A stretch of 64,000 bases of DNA from an uncultured Roseibium sp. (GTDB lineage Bacteria; Pseudomonadota; Alphaproteobacteria; Rhizobiales; Stappiaceae), in contig NZ_OY769915.1 in NCBI RefSeq assembly GCF_963669205.1, forward strand, positions 1,648,001 to 1,712,000, read 5' to 3'. The position numbers and the translations under genes were made by a program. Positions 1 to 8,244 of the stretch are shown here, piece by piece. The stretch's first letter is position 1; each line of letters opens with the position of its first letter. Below the pieces are notes generated by a model. It was given only the letters and a program-made list of their open reading frames with translations. It had not been told where the DNA came from and did not search any database.

Positions 1-2
1 CT

Positions 3-1976
3 GTCAGTTCTCTCGACGAGGTCGCTGCCCACAGGTCCGGCATTGACGGCGCCACCCTGGGCGGCAGCCGGAACCTTGCGTTCTATTCGGGCAAGATCCG
101 TGACCTGATCAGGATCGTTCAGGAAGCCCAGCATGCAAGCGCCGACCCCGAATATGCCGGACAGATGACACCGTTTCTTCTCCTGACGGAGGCTGTTGAG
201 GCAGGGGGACTTGAGCGCGCGATTGGTGCGCAGCTGTTTACCATCGCCGGCAAAACCGGCAAGGTTCCGAATGATCGGTTTCTGGCCTATTTCGATCGCT
301 TGTCTGTCGAAGCAGCGTTCCTGAACAATTTCAAAAGTGTCGCTACACCTGAGGAGATCGCGGCCTTTGACGAAGCCGTGTCAGGGCCGGTTGTCGATCA
401 GGTCATGGAGTGGCGCGCCGTGCTGAGGTCTTTGCCCGAAACGAGGGACGGTCAGGGTATCGAGGGCTCGGTGTGGTTCGGCAAGGCAACCGAACGCCTG
501 AACCTGATCCGCCAGACATCGATCGGGATGCTCAAGGCGGCGGAGGTACGCGCGCAGGAACTTGCGAGCGCTGCAAACGGCCATCTTCAGTATGTGATCG
601 CGGAGACTGTCGGCGTTGTGCTCGTCACGCTCTTCATCTGCATCTGGCAATTGCGCGGCGTCAACGGCCTTTTGGCCGGCCTCACGGCAAACCTGGTCAG
701 GGTTTCGAAGGGCGACGTTGATTTCAAGATGCCATATGCCGACCGCCGCGACGCCATCGGAGACCTTGCGCGTGCAGGCGGGGTCTTCCAGGAAAATGCC
801 CGTGTTCGTGCGCTTCTCGAAGCAGAAGCGGCCAGGGAGCGTGACCGCGAACGCATGCGCCAGAACCATGTCGAGGAGCTCATCAACAAGTTCAAGGCCC
901 TGATGGAAAGTGTCACGGGGGAGGTGCACGACAAGACCTCGTCCATGACCGGCATCGCCGCGCGCGTCCGGTCGATATCGCAGGATGCGTCCTCGGCCGC
1001 CGGCCAGGCGCGCGCTGCATCGGCCTCTTCGTCCAACAACGTTCAGACGGTTGCCGCCGCCGCCGAAGAAATGTCAGCCGCGATCCAGGAAATCATGAAC
1101 CAGGCGGAGCGGGCAAACGGTGTCATTGACGATGCGACGACGATTGCGAGCAGAACCGACAGCAATGTTTCAAGTCTTGCCGAGGCGGTGGAAAAGATCG
1201 GCACGGTCGTCGAGATGATCCGCGCGATCGCGGAGCAGACGAACCTGCTTGCACTCAACGCGACGATTGAAGCTGCAAGAGCAGGGGAAGCCGGCAAGGG
1301 CTTTGCGGTTGTCGCCGCAGAGGTAAAGGAGCTTTCGACCCAGACCGCCAGGGCCACGGAAGAAATTTCCAACCAGATATCCTCGGTTCAGGGGCTTACG
1401 GATGAAGCGGTCGATTCGATCCGCAGGATCTCCGGCTCCATCGAGATGATCAGTGAAGTCACCGGAGCGATCTCGACGGCAGTCGGCGAACAAAGCGTTG
1501 CAACGCAGGAAATCTCGCAAAGCATAACAATGGCAGCGACGGAGACCGGAAACGCGGTCGAGAGCGCCGAAACCGTCGACAGCGCGATCCAGTCGACGGC
1601 GAGCGAGGCGGAGACAGTCGATACGATTGCAGGTGACGTCAAGACTGTCGCCGACACGATGGCACAGGGTATCGAAGGCTTCCTTGAGGAAATGACGCAG
1701 GATGTCGAGGAACGGCGCCGGGCCTCACGGAAACAGGAAACCGGTCAGCGCGTTACGCTCGTGACCGAAGACGGCCGCAGGTTCGAAACCTCCCTGGTCA
1801 ACAGTTCCGACGGCGGCATCGGCGTCACGGCATTTGCCGGCGCGGTGATCGGTATGGCTGTCACCTACATCGACGACACTGGGAATGAATTCCCGATGGA
1901 AATCAGATGGGTGCAGGGCGAGACACTCGGTCTTCAGTACCGTGCCGGCGAGGGTCGAAGCGACGTTGCGGCCTAA
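3..1976 (+). CDS. Methyl-accepting chemotaxis protein with NIT sensor and PilZ tail (5' end outside window)
   Basis: The frame is open to the first base, so the true start lies upstream; an internal ATG at 165 falls inside the sensor domain. The N-terminal part resembles the NIT (nitrate/nitrite-sensing) helical domain. A membrane segment follows (around 590-660 bp, VGVVLVTLFICIW), then HAMP, then the cytoplasmic signalling hairpin with the conserved NLLALNATIEAARAGEAGKGF core that contacts CheA/CheW. The C-terminus carries a PilZ domain: an arginine cluster (RRRASR) followed by NSSDGG, which fits the cyclic-di-GMP-binding pattern RxxxR...[DN]xSxxG. The protein should be an inner-membrane chemoreceptor whose output can respond to cyclic-di-GMP. 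The ligand is not proven. No che genes are in view. Confidence 0.9.
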   Translation, partial: VSSLDEVAAHRSGIDGATLGGSRNLAFYSGKIRDLIRIVQEAQHASADPEYAGQMTPFLLLTEAVEAGGLERAIGAQLFTIAGKTGKVPNDRFLAYFDRLSVEAAFLNNFKSVATPEEIAAFDEAVSGPVVDQVMEWRAVLRSLPETRDGQGIEGSVWFGKATERLNLIRQTSIGMLKAAEVRAQELASAANGHLQYVIAETVGVVLVTLFICIWQLRGVNGLLAGLTANLVRVSKGDVDFKMPYADRRDAIGDLARAGGVFQENARVRALLEAEAARERDRERMRQNHVEELINKFKALMESVTGEVHDKTSSMTGIAARVRSISQDASSAAGQARAASASSSNNVQTVAAAAEEMSAAIQEIMNQAERANGVIDDATTIASRTDSNVSSLAEAVEKIGTVVEMIRAIAEQTNLLALNATIEAARAGEAGKGFAVVAAEVKELSTQTARATEEISNQISSVQGLTDEAVDSIRRISGSIEMISEVTGAISTAVGEQSVATQEISQSITMAATETGNAVESAETVDSAIQSTASEAETVDTIAGDVKTVADTMAQGIEGFLEEMTQDVEERRRASRKQETGQRVTLVTEDGRRFETSLVNSSDGGIGVTAFAGAVIGMAVTYIDDTGNEFPMEIRWVQGETLGLQYRAGEGRSDVAA

Positions 1977-2018
1977 CAGCCGGCCGGTTTCGCGAAACCT
2001 GCCAGACGCATATCCGGT

Positions 2019-2310
2019 CCACTGCTGTCCGGTTCAATCCGAAGCCGATCTCATAATGCAATCACCAGTCATTGATCTTGTCATTCCGGCTGAAGCGCAG
2101 CGGAAGGCCGGAACCCAGTAACCACCTGTTTTTCCTCATTCTTCTAGTTTCAGCCACACAGCGTACTAGTTCCCGGTCTTGCCGCGCGTGCGACAAACCG
2201 GGACGACAAATCGGGGAAACAATCCTGTATCCCGATTTGGCATCGCAAGGAATTTTGCTGCTTTCTCAACTACATAAGTTTGATAGTACTTTCTAAACCG
2301 GACAGCAGTG
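2019..2310. mobile_element. MITE-like element with 15-bp terminal inverted repeats
   Basis: The sequence CACTGCTGTCCGGTT at 2020-2034 recurs as its exact reverse complement at 2296-2310. The octamer TATCCGGT occurs directly before the left end (2011-2018) and directly after the right end (2311-2318), which fits an 8-bp target duplication. The roughly 290-bp interior has no transposase and includes a stretch encoding VIPAEAQRKAGTQ, a type of dispersed intergenic repeat seen in many proteobacteria. I cannot assign the IS family. Confidence 0.55.
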
Positions 2311-2422
2311 TATCCGGTTCGGGAAAGACTTGCCCCTCGGGTCTTTCCCGGTATGTCTGGCGTATGCGTGCATTTTCCCAATTGCTGGACAGGCTTTCGC
2401 TCGAACTGCGCCGGCTTGCCAA
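2311..2422 (+). repeat. Direct repeat copy 1 (ligase upstream region plus first codons)
   Basis: This 112-bp segment aligns without gaps to 3607-3718 with 6 mismatches (about 95% identity). It contains a 10-bp hairpin (CGGGAAAGAC at 2320-2329, GTCTTTCCCG at 2341-2350) and the ligase start region. The left edge abuts the MITE-like element. Confidence 0.85.
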
Positions 2423-2486
2423 ACTTCAATCTCTGCTTTGCCCGCAGACGCAACAACTCTGTCGGTTAGGCCGATCGACGGTTTAG
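2364..2486 (+). pseudogene. Stranded 5' fragment of the DNA ligase gene
   Basis: From ATG 2364 the first 20 codons (to 2423) encode MRAFSQLLDRLSLELRRLAK, nearly identical to the first 20 residues of the intact ligase at 3660. After that, similarity stops abruptly and the frame runs 20 unrelated codons to a TAG at 2484-2486. It is best read as a remnant left by an insertion or duplication, not as a functional small protein. Confidence 0.7.
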
Positions 2487-2737
2487 AGCCCCTGGTGACG
2501 GTTGATGCGTTTGGTATGAATGACTGCTTCGCGCCTCCAATCTGGTCGTTCGCCGAATCTAGAACCTATCTGCAAAGTTGCCGTTCGTTGCATGACCTAC
2601 AAAGGTCAAAAGAGGGCGGGAAGCGGACATTTGGTGCAGTTTGAGCGAAGGTCAGCTCAGCGGGACTTAGCCGCCCTTAATTGTCATACCATGAACGTCC
2701 GGTTACTATCCTTACACTGTTGAGATATACTGGCCAG

Positions 2738-3292
2738 ATGACCCCAGGGGATCAACTTTCTGGTTTGCCTCAAGGCGGTATTGAAGTGTTTCGCACAGAG
2801 CGGCTTTTCGTGCGCAAATGGCGACCAGCCGATGAGCCTGATCTGTTGACACTCTACAGCATCGACAAAGTCGTGCGATGGGTCGATGACGGGCACCCGC
2901 TGTCTGCGTCAGAAGCCGCTCGATGGATGGAGGTAACATTTTCGAACTACGAAAAACGCGGCTACGGCATGTTCGCAATTGAAGACGGCAAGACTGCTAA
3001 AACAATTGGTTTTGGTGGACTTGTGCATCCGGGCAACCAAGACGACGCCGAAGTCAAGTACGCGTTCTTACCCGAAGTGTGGGAGCGTGGCATTGCCACC
3101 GAGTTTGTGCAAGGCCTTGCAAAGTGGGCAATGTCCGCACTCGGACTAACCCACATGATCGCAACCGTTGCACCAGAAAATTTGGCCTCGCAACGAGTAC
3201 TTGTTAAATCCGGCTTCCGACAGATCGAAGCTCGAATAGAGAGCGATGGCAGCCGCACCGAGGTTTTTGAGGTGTACTTGCACGCGTCTTAA
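2738..3292 (+). CDS. GNAT-family N-acetyltransferase (RimJ/RimL type)
   Basis: A 184-residue protein when started at ATG 2738; an in-frame ATG at 2681 would add 19 residues that do not look like the family. The opening pattern (TERLFVRKWRPADEPDLL) and the acetyl-CoA loop region (PEVWERGIATEF, an R-x-x-G-x-A-like motif) are typical of RimJ/RimL-like GNAT enzymes, which acetylate amino groups of proteins or small molecules; the substrate is unknown. Base composition is clearly lower in GC than its neighbours. The gene lies between two 112-bp direct repeats, which suggests it arrived as a unit. No strong ribosome-binding site is visible. Confidence 0.75.
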   Translation: MTPGDQLSGLPQGGIEVFRTERLFVRKWRPADEPDLLTLYSIDKVVRWVDDGHPLSASEAARWMEVTFSNYEKRGYGMFAIEDGKTAKTIGFGGLVHPGNQDDAEVKYAFLPEVWERGIATEFVQGLAKWAMSALGLTHMIATVAPENLASQRVLVKSGFRQIEARIESDGSRTEVFEVYLHAS

Positions 3293-3659
3293 AGCGGCAA
3301 ATCTTAGCTTTGCAGCATCGGCCAGAATGGGCTCTAAGCGGGCTTTCGCTGCGGGGTGTGTCAATGTCCGCTCCGGGCCGTTAATGTCCGCATCCAGGCG
3401 CAGCTGTCATGGTCACTCTACTGATTTACCACAATAACCCGCCAATCCGCTCCCGACCCCAATACTGCCATTCCTAAGGGACGCCTATATGTGCGTTCCG
3501 TCTGCAATGCCGGCCTGCGCGTTTGCGTGGTGTCTTCGCAGGTTCCGCCGACAGCAGTCATGTGCGCGCGCTCGTTTGTGAGTACGGGCCTGAACGTGCC
3601 GGACCCTATCCGGTTCGGGAAAGACTTGCCCCTCAGGTCTTTCCCGGTATGTCTAGCGT
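3293..3659. other. Intergenic region between GNAT gene and DNA ligase
   Basis: About 370 bp. The first 300 bp show no gene or clear signal and have the mixed composition of the inserted block. The last part is direct-repeat copy 2, with a hairpin ending 13 bp before the ligase start codon. I looked for an integron attC-like site after the GNAT gene and could not support one. Confidence 0.5.
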
Positions 3660-3718
3660 ATGCGTACGTTTTCCCAATTGCTCGACAGGCTTTCGCTCGA
3701 ACCGCGCCGGCTTGCCAA
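3607..3718 (+). repeat. Direct repeat copy 2 (functional ligase start region)
   Basis: Partner of 2311-2422. The hairpin arms are at 3616-3625 and 3637-3646. The repeat continues through the first 19-20 codons of the ligase gene, after which only this copy continues as ligase. Confidence 0.85.
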
Positions 3719-5324
3719 GGAGGCGCTGCTGGTCAGGTATTTCCGGGAGACCGCGGACCCCGATCGCGGTTATGCGCTGGCGGCCTTGACCGGCGGCCTG
3801 AAATTCAAGAATGCAAAACCCGCGCTTTTGCGCGCGCTCATTAGCGATCGTGCCGATCCGCAACTCTTTGCCCTGTCTTATGACTTTGTCGGGGACCTGT
3901 CGGAAACGATTGCCCTGATGTGGCCGGCCGCCGACAATGCCGCAGGCAGCGACACCCGGGAAGAACTGTCGCTCAGCAATTTGGTTCAGGCGCTGGAAAC
4001 CGCCGGCAAGACCGATGTTCCGCGCCTTCTGGTCGACTGGCTGGACCGCTCGGACGAGACCGGCCGTTGGGCGCTTTTGAAACTCGTGACGGGTGGATTG
4101 CGCGTCGGCGTTTCCGCGCGGCTTGCCAAGACCGCCGTTGCCCGCCTTGGCGCACTGGATGTTGCCCAGGTCGAGGAGGTCTGGCACGGGCTCGAACCGC
4201 CCTACGAGAGCCTGTTTGCCTGGGCCGAGGGCAGGAGCGGCAAGCCGGATAACCAGGACCCGGCCCCCTTTCGGCCCGTCATGCTGGCGCATCCGCTGGA
4301 CGCAGAACGCGAACTGCCCCAGCTGGACGCCTCGGAGTTTGCCGTTGAATGGAAGTGGGACGGCATCAGGGTCCAGGCCGCGGCGGGGCAAACCGGGACA
4401 GGCGACGTGGTCCGCCGTCTCTACAGCCGGACGGGCGAGGATATTTCGAGGGCTTTTCCGGACATTGTCGATTTGCTGAACTTCAATGCCTGCATTGACG
4501 GCGAACTTCTCGTGGTGAGCGACGGGATCGTGCGCCCGTTTTCCGACCTTCAGAAACGCTTGAACAGAAAAACGGCGGGGCCGAAACTGATGCGCGACTA
4601 CCCGGCTGCGATCAGGGCCTATGACCTGCTTGAGCTTGAAGGCGAAGATCTGCGCGAATTGCCGTTTGCGGCGCGCCGGCAGAAACTGGCTGACTTTGTC
4701 CAAGCCCTCGCCGTGCCGGCCATCGATCTGTCGCCCATGCTGGACGCCGGGGATTGGGACCAGATCACGGCGGCGCGCGCAAATCCGCATTCCCTTCTGG
4801 ATACAGGCAATGCGGACGCCGTCGAAGGACTGATGCTGAAACGCCGGGATGCGCCCTATGTCACCGGCAGGCCGAAAGGTCTCTGGTACAAGTGGAAGCG
4901 CGAACCCTACCTCCTCGACGCCGTGTTGATGTATGCCCAAAGGGGCCACGGCAAGCGGTCTTCGTTCTATTCCGACTATACATTCGGTGTCTGGCGCGGA
5001 GGCGATGACGGGGACCAGCTCGTGCCGGTCGGCAAGGCCTATTTCGGTTTCACCGACGAGGAACTACGCGAAATCGACCGGTTCGTGCGAAACAACACGC
5101 TCAACCGCTTCGGCCCGGTGCGGGAAGTGAAACACGGCAAATCGAAAGGCCTGGTTCTTGAAGTCGCCTTTGAGGGGCTGAACCGGTCGAAGCGGCACAA
5201 GTCGGGTGTCGCCATGCGCTTTCCCAGAATATCAAGGTTGCGATGGGACAAACCGGCGGGGGAGGCCGACCGGATCGAAACGTTGGAAGCCCTCCTGCCG
5301 AAGCAGGAAGATCCGGCGCAATGA
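3660..5324 (+). CDS. ATP-dependent DNA ligase (bacterial LigC/'cisplatin-response' type)
   Basis: The protein has 554 residues, the usual length for this family. The nucleotidyltransferase motif I is EWKWDGIR with the AMP-accepting lysine at K232. Motif III-like ACIDGELLV follows at about 277-285, and the C-terminal OB-fold part ends near GVAMRFPRISRLRWDK. Residues 1-200 form the N-terminal DNA-binding domain. Family members commonly start with an MxxFxxLLDRL pattern, which supports ATG 3660. The enzyme seals nicks in duplex DNA and is thought to work in repair rather than replication. Relatives often sit next to an exonuclease, a helicase and a phosphoesterase; none is adjacent here. The upstream region is duplicated around a GNAT gene. 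Confidence 0.9.
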   Translation: MRTFSQLLDRLSLEPRRLAKEALLVRYFRETADPDRGYALAALTGGLKFKNAKPALLRALISDRADPQLFALSYDFVGDLSETIALMWPAADNAAGSDTREELSLSNLVQALETAGKTDVPRLLVDWLDRSDETGRWALLKLVTGGLRVGVSARLAKTAVARLGALDVAQVEEVWHGLEPPYESLFAWAEGRSGKPDNQDPAPFRPVMLAHPLDAERELPQLDASEFAVEWKWDGIRVQAAAGQTGTGDVVRRLYSRTGEDISRAFPDIVDLLNFNACIDGELLVVSDGIVRPFSDLQKRLNRKTAGPKLMRDYPAAIRAYDLLELEGEDLRELPFAARRQKLADFVQALAVPAIDLSPMLDAGDWDQITAARANPHSLLDTGNADAVEGLMLKRRDAPYVTGRPKGLWYKWKREPYLLDAVLMYAQRGHGKRSSFYSDYTFGVWRGGDDGDQLVPVGKAYFGFTDEELREIDRFVRNNTLNRFGPVREVKHGKSKGLVLEVAFEGLNRSKRHKSGVAMRFPRISRLRWDKPAGEADRIETLEALLPKQEDPAQ

Positions 5325-5448
5325 AGTCCGCCGGCAGACGGGCGGGGACTTTTGGCCGTGCTTTGGCCATGGATTTGTGGCACGTCTTCGTGGCGGAAGG
5401 ACGGAGGCGGGTTTTTCCCGTATCCTCTGCCGGAACTCGGAGAATTCC

Positions 5449-5964
5449 ATGACGATGCGTATTTTGAAACTTCTGTCCTTGTCTGCGGTGACCGCGGTGT
5501 TGCTGGTGCAGACTGCCCCGGTCCAGGCGCAGTCCGGTTTGACGGGCGAGGCCAGGGAGGCCGTCACGGAGGGCGCACCGGACCGGTTCTCGCTGGTTGA
5601 AACCGATGGCGACATATTGAGGGTCGACAGGCAGAACGGCACAGTCTCGATCTGCCAGGAGCAGAACGGGTCCTGGCGATGCAACCCGGTTCCCCTGGCC
5701 GAAGAGGCCTATCTTGCCGAAATCAACGAATTGGCAGCGGAAGTGGACCGCCTTACGGCCCGTCTTGAGGAACTTGACGCGGACGGCGGGACTTCGACAT
5801 CACCCGCTCCCGTGCCAAAACAGACGCAGCCGGACGGCGGCTCCGACTGGACCGACGATGACGAAGAACTCGAGCGTGTCCTGACATTCACCGAAAGCGC
5901 CATGCGCCGCTTTTTCGGAATGGTGCGCGAGCTGCAGAAAGACTTTGAAGGCGAAGGAAACTAG
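5449..5964 (+). CDS. Small exported protein of unknown function
   Basis: A 171-residue protein from ATG 5449; a second ATG two codons later is also possible. Residues 1-28 form a signal peptide ending in a VQAQS-type cleavage site. The middle part (around TDGDILRVDRQNGTVSICQEQNG) has two cysteines and looks like a compact beta domain. Residues about 83-105 (LAEINELAAEVDRLTARLEELD) should form a short coiled coil, followed by a Pro/Asp-rich linker and an acidic C-terminal helix. I do not recognise a named family. It probably acts in the periplasm. The TAG stop is part of the first CTAG-bounded palindrome that follows. Confidence 0.65.
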   Translation: MTMRILKLLSLSAVTAVLLVQTAPVQAQSGLTGEAREAVTEGAPDRFSLVETDGDILRVDRQNGTVSICQEQNGSWRCNPVPLAEEAYLAEINELAAEVDRLTARLEELDADGGTSTSPAPVPKQTQPDGGSDWTDDDEELERVLTFTESAMRRFFGMVRELQKDFEGEGN

Positions 5965-6036
5965 TCACCTGAATCTGAAGTTCGACTCATTTTTCAGCGG
6001 GCTTCGAACGAACTTCAGATTCAAGAAGGTGACTAG
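5961..6036. repeat. CTAG-bounded palindrome 1
   Basis: The left arm (5961-5984) starts CTAGTCACC and continues TGAATCTGAAGTTCG. The right arm (6009-6036) is its reverse complement with a 4-nt bulge. It would fold into a 24-bp hairpin. It lies between two convergent genes, so it could act as a bidirectional terminator, but the CTAG ends and sequence style suggest a dispersed palindromic repeat. Confidence 0.75.
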
Positions 6037-6049
6037 CAAGTCTATGTTT

Positions 6050-6127
6050 CTAGTGCGGTTTACGAGTTTGAATTTCGCTTCGCAGACTGCTGCAGCAATG
6101 ATGCGAACTTCAAATTCACCGCACTAG
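6050..6127. repeat. CTAG-bounded palindrome 2
   Basis: Starts CTAGTGCGGT (6050-6059) and ends with the exact complement ACCGCACTAG (6118-6127). Inner arms (GAATTTCGC against GCGAACTTCAAATTC) pair imperfectly. Same design as the palindrome 13 bp upstream but a different sequence; both share a TTGAA/TTCAA and TTCG core. Confidence 0.7.
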
Positions 6128-6196
6128 GCGCTCCGCAGTCGGTCGCATTGAGACCGGTCATTTGAACGCCCGGTCCGATTGCCTGGACGTTTTCCC

Positions 6197-7066
6197 TCAG
6201 TCGATCAGCATCTTGGAGATGGCCGCATGCGCGCTTTCCGGCAGTTCAACCGATTTGCGTGAAGTCAGATCCATGGGAAGGGCAACCACATCAAGTGTTG
6301 CCGCCAGACGCACCGTTCGGCTTTCGTAAAGGTGATGCCGCATGGAAAACGTGCGTGCGCCCACATTGGTAAAGCCGGTCGCGACAACGACGGCATCTCC
6401 GGTCTTCAGCGGAGTTGACCAGGTCAGCTTCATTTCAACGGCCACGCGGCCGTACCCGTTCTCCGTGAGATAGGCCAGGTTCATGGGGGTACGCTGCCAC
6501 ACGTGCGCGACACCGTCGGTGCAGCAGGCGAGTGCGTATTGATCGTCGGCCTTGCCGTCCGGACCGACATCCCGCGGCATCACCGTTCCCCGGAAGCAGA
6601 TTTCCGCACCTTGACCAAGCAGCGACTGGAGCGTTCCGCGCGCGCCGGACGGGCCGGACTTTATGCCGCGCGGCGCTGCGTCGGCGATCATCGGTGTCTG
6701 GAAGTCCTTGAACCGCTGTCGCAATGATTTTGCCGAATTCGGGCTGGGTTCGTAACCGTCCAGTGCTGTCGCCGCAAGCACCCCGCTGGCGCCGTCGCGC
6801 ATTTCATGAACCACGGTCAGCATATGCGGACCGTCAAAGGCGACGCTGGAATGTATTGTGACCAGATCGCCTGTTCGCAGCTCTTTGTGATAGCGCACGT
6901 GACGGACCCGCCGCGCACCCACGATTGTCTCGCTCAATCCGCACATCAGGCGAAATTGGCGGTCCGCTTCCTCAAATCGGCTGAAATAGAACTGGACATT
7001 CAAGTGATCGTTTTCATCGCATTCCCAGCGATTAACAAATGAATAAAGGGTAGATTGAATTGTCAT
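6197..7066 (-). CDS. Double-hotdog acyl-CoA thioesterase
   Basis: A 289-residue protein. The first hotdog domain (about 1-125) opens with the 4HBT-type pattern NRWECDENDHLNVQFYFSRFEEAD, in which the Asp before H-x-N is the usual catalytic or structural position. A second hotdog half (about 160-285) has LTWSTPLKTGDAVVVATG. Such proteins hydrolyse acyl-CoA thioesters; related domains occur in carnitine and betainyl-CoA metabolism. The substrate cannot be read from sequence. It converges on the exported-protein gene across the two palindromes. Confidence 0.75.
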   Translation of the reverse strand: MTIQSTLYSFVNRWECDENDHLNVQFYFSRFEEADRQFRLMCGLSETIVGARRVRHVRYHKELRTGDLVTIHSSVAFDGPHMLTVVHEMRDGASGVLAATALDGYEPSPNSAKSLRQRFKDFQTPMIADAAPRGIKSGPSGARGTLQSLLGQGAEICFRGTVMPRDVGPDGKADDQYALACCTDGVAHVWQRTPMNLAYLTENGYGRVAVEMKLTWSTPLKTGDAVVVATGFTNVGARTFSMRHHLYESRTVRLAATLDVVALPMDLTSRKSVELPESAHAAISKMLID

Positions 7067-7535
7067 TTCATAACTTCGCGCAAGTGTTTAAAAGATAGAT
7101 ATTCTGGGTTCACCATAAGTTCATTTGTTGCCTCCTTTCGAGAAATTATCAATAGAAATGTAGACTGTGGAAAAAATAAATCTAATTCGGTGAGATATAT
7201 TCTTTGGATTTGTAAGGTTGCTGCGCAAATCGGAATTTAAACCACTGGTTGTGCCTTTGTTGATGTAATTTTTTGTGAACTTTACTTTTACTTGTGCGGT
7301 TGTTGACGTGGAATTACTCTTGGAAACGTTCGCAGCGTCGTTTGATGTTGAGCGTACGCGCCAAATCGATTGTTTGACTTGCACCTGAGGGGTGTTGCAA
7401 ACATACTTCGACGCGGTAGCTCTATCAGACCAGAAGCCAACGAAAAGGCCTGGAAGCGCTCGGCATCAGCCTGAGCGCTCGGCGAACAAGGGATTGGTAC
7501 AGCTGCGAAAAGACCGTTGAGGGAGGAAAAACAAC
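7067..7535. other. AT-rich intergenic region between divergent genes
   Basis: About 470 bp, markedly AT-rich compared with the flanks, separating the thioesterase gene (minus) from the response-regulator gene (plus). It should carry both promoters. I see no convincing gene, tRNA or long repeat. A strong Shine-Dalgarno sequence (GGGAGGAAAA, 7521-7530) sits at its right end. Confidence 0.5.
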
Positions 7536-8216
7536 GTGTCGGCAACCTCGTATCGCTTTATCATCGCAGATGATCATCCCCTGTTTCGAGGGGCGCTGCG
7601 GCAGACACTGGAAAAACAGTATCCTGACGCCTCGATTGAAGAGGCAGGCGCTCTTGAAGACGTGACGGCACGTCTGGAGCAGGACGGCGATGCCGATCTC
7701 ATTCTGCTTGACTTGACGATGCCGGGCATGCGCGGATTTTCCGGCCTCATGTATCTGCGTGCCCAGTTCTCCGGTGTCCCGGTGGTCGTCGTGTCCGCGA
7801 ACGAGGAGCCGCAGGCAATCCGCCGTGCGATAGAGTTTGGCGCATCCGGCTTCATTCCGAAGTCGCACGGCATAGAGGTGATCAGGCAGGCGATATCGGA
7901 CGTCATGTCGGGCAACGTCTGGACACCTCCCGATGTCGACCTCAAGGCGGACGATGGCAGCGACGACCTGATTCAGCGTCTTTCGACCCTGACCCCTCAG
8001 CAGGTGCGCGTGCTGATGATGCTGTCGGAAGGGCTTTTGAACAAACAGATTGCTTATGAGTTGTCGGTTTCCGAAGCAACGGTGAAAGCGCACGTCTCGG
8101 CCATCTTGCAGAAACTGGGCGTCGAAAGCCGGACCCAGGCGGTCATCGCCGCGTCCAAGATCGAGGCGGGCCAATGGCAACTGGGCGGCGAAGAGCAGGA
8201 AGCTGCCGGAGCGTGA
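7536..8216 (+). CDS. NarL/FixJ-family response regulator
   Basis: 226 residues, GTG start at 7536 supported by GGGAGGAAAA six bases upstream. The receiver domain (1-125) has the acidic pocket ADDH at 11-14 and the phosphoacceptor D59 in LILLDLTMPG. The LuxR-type helix-turn-helix (about 150-210) has LTPQQVRVLMMLSEGLLNKQIAYELSVSEATVKAHV. It is a transcription factor switched by phosphorylation. No kinase is directly adjacent on the same strand; the SLC5-fused hybrid kinase at 10987-14508 is a possible partner only by proximity. Confidence 0.88.
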   Translation: MSATSYRFIIADDHPLFRGALRQTLEKQYPDASIEEAGALEDVTARLEQDGDADLILLDLTMPGMRGFSGLMYLRAQFSGVPVVVVSANEEPQAIRRAIEFGASGFIPKSHGIEVIRQAISDVMSGNVWTPPDVDLKADDGSDDLIQRLSTLTPQQVRVLMMLSEGLLNKQIAYELSVSEATVKAHVSAILQKLGVESRTQAVIAASKIEAGQWQLGGEEQEAAGA

Positions 8217-8219
8217 TAC

Positions 8220-8244
8220 GCTGATCGCCTGATCGCCTGATCGT
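8220..8244. repeat. Short tandem repeat, three 8-bp units
   Basis: CTGATCGC at 8221-8228 and 8229-8236, then CTGATCGT at 8237-8244, just after the regulator's stop codon. The rest of the 267-bp gap to the next gene is fairly AT-rich and shows no gene. Confidence 0.6.

Larger units (their letters stand above)
1977..2737. other. Disturbed intergenic region between chemoreceptor and GNAT gene
   Basis: About 760 bp without a convincing intact gene. It holds a MITE-like element (2019-2310), then a 112-bp copy of the upstream region and first 20 codons of the DNA ligase gene (2311-2422), then about 300 bp of lower-GC sequence leading to the acetyltransferase gene. Short open frames here look accidental. 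Confidence 0.6.

Noticed and set aside
3293..3500. Integron-type attC site after the GNAT gene
   Set aside because: I could not find paired core sites of the expected form; the direct repeats explain the borders better.
3633..4949. Minus-strand open frame opposite the DNA ligase
   Set aside because: No recognisable domain, and it mirrors a clear ligase.
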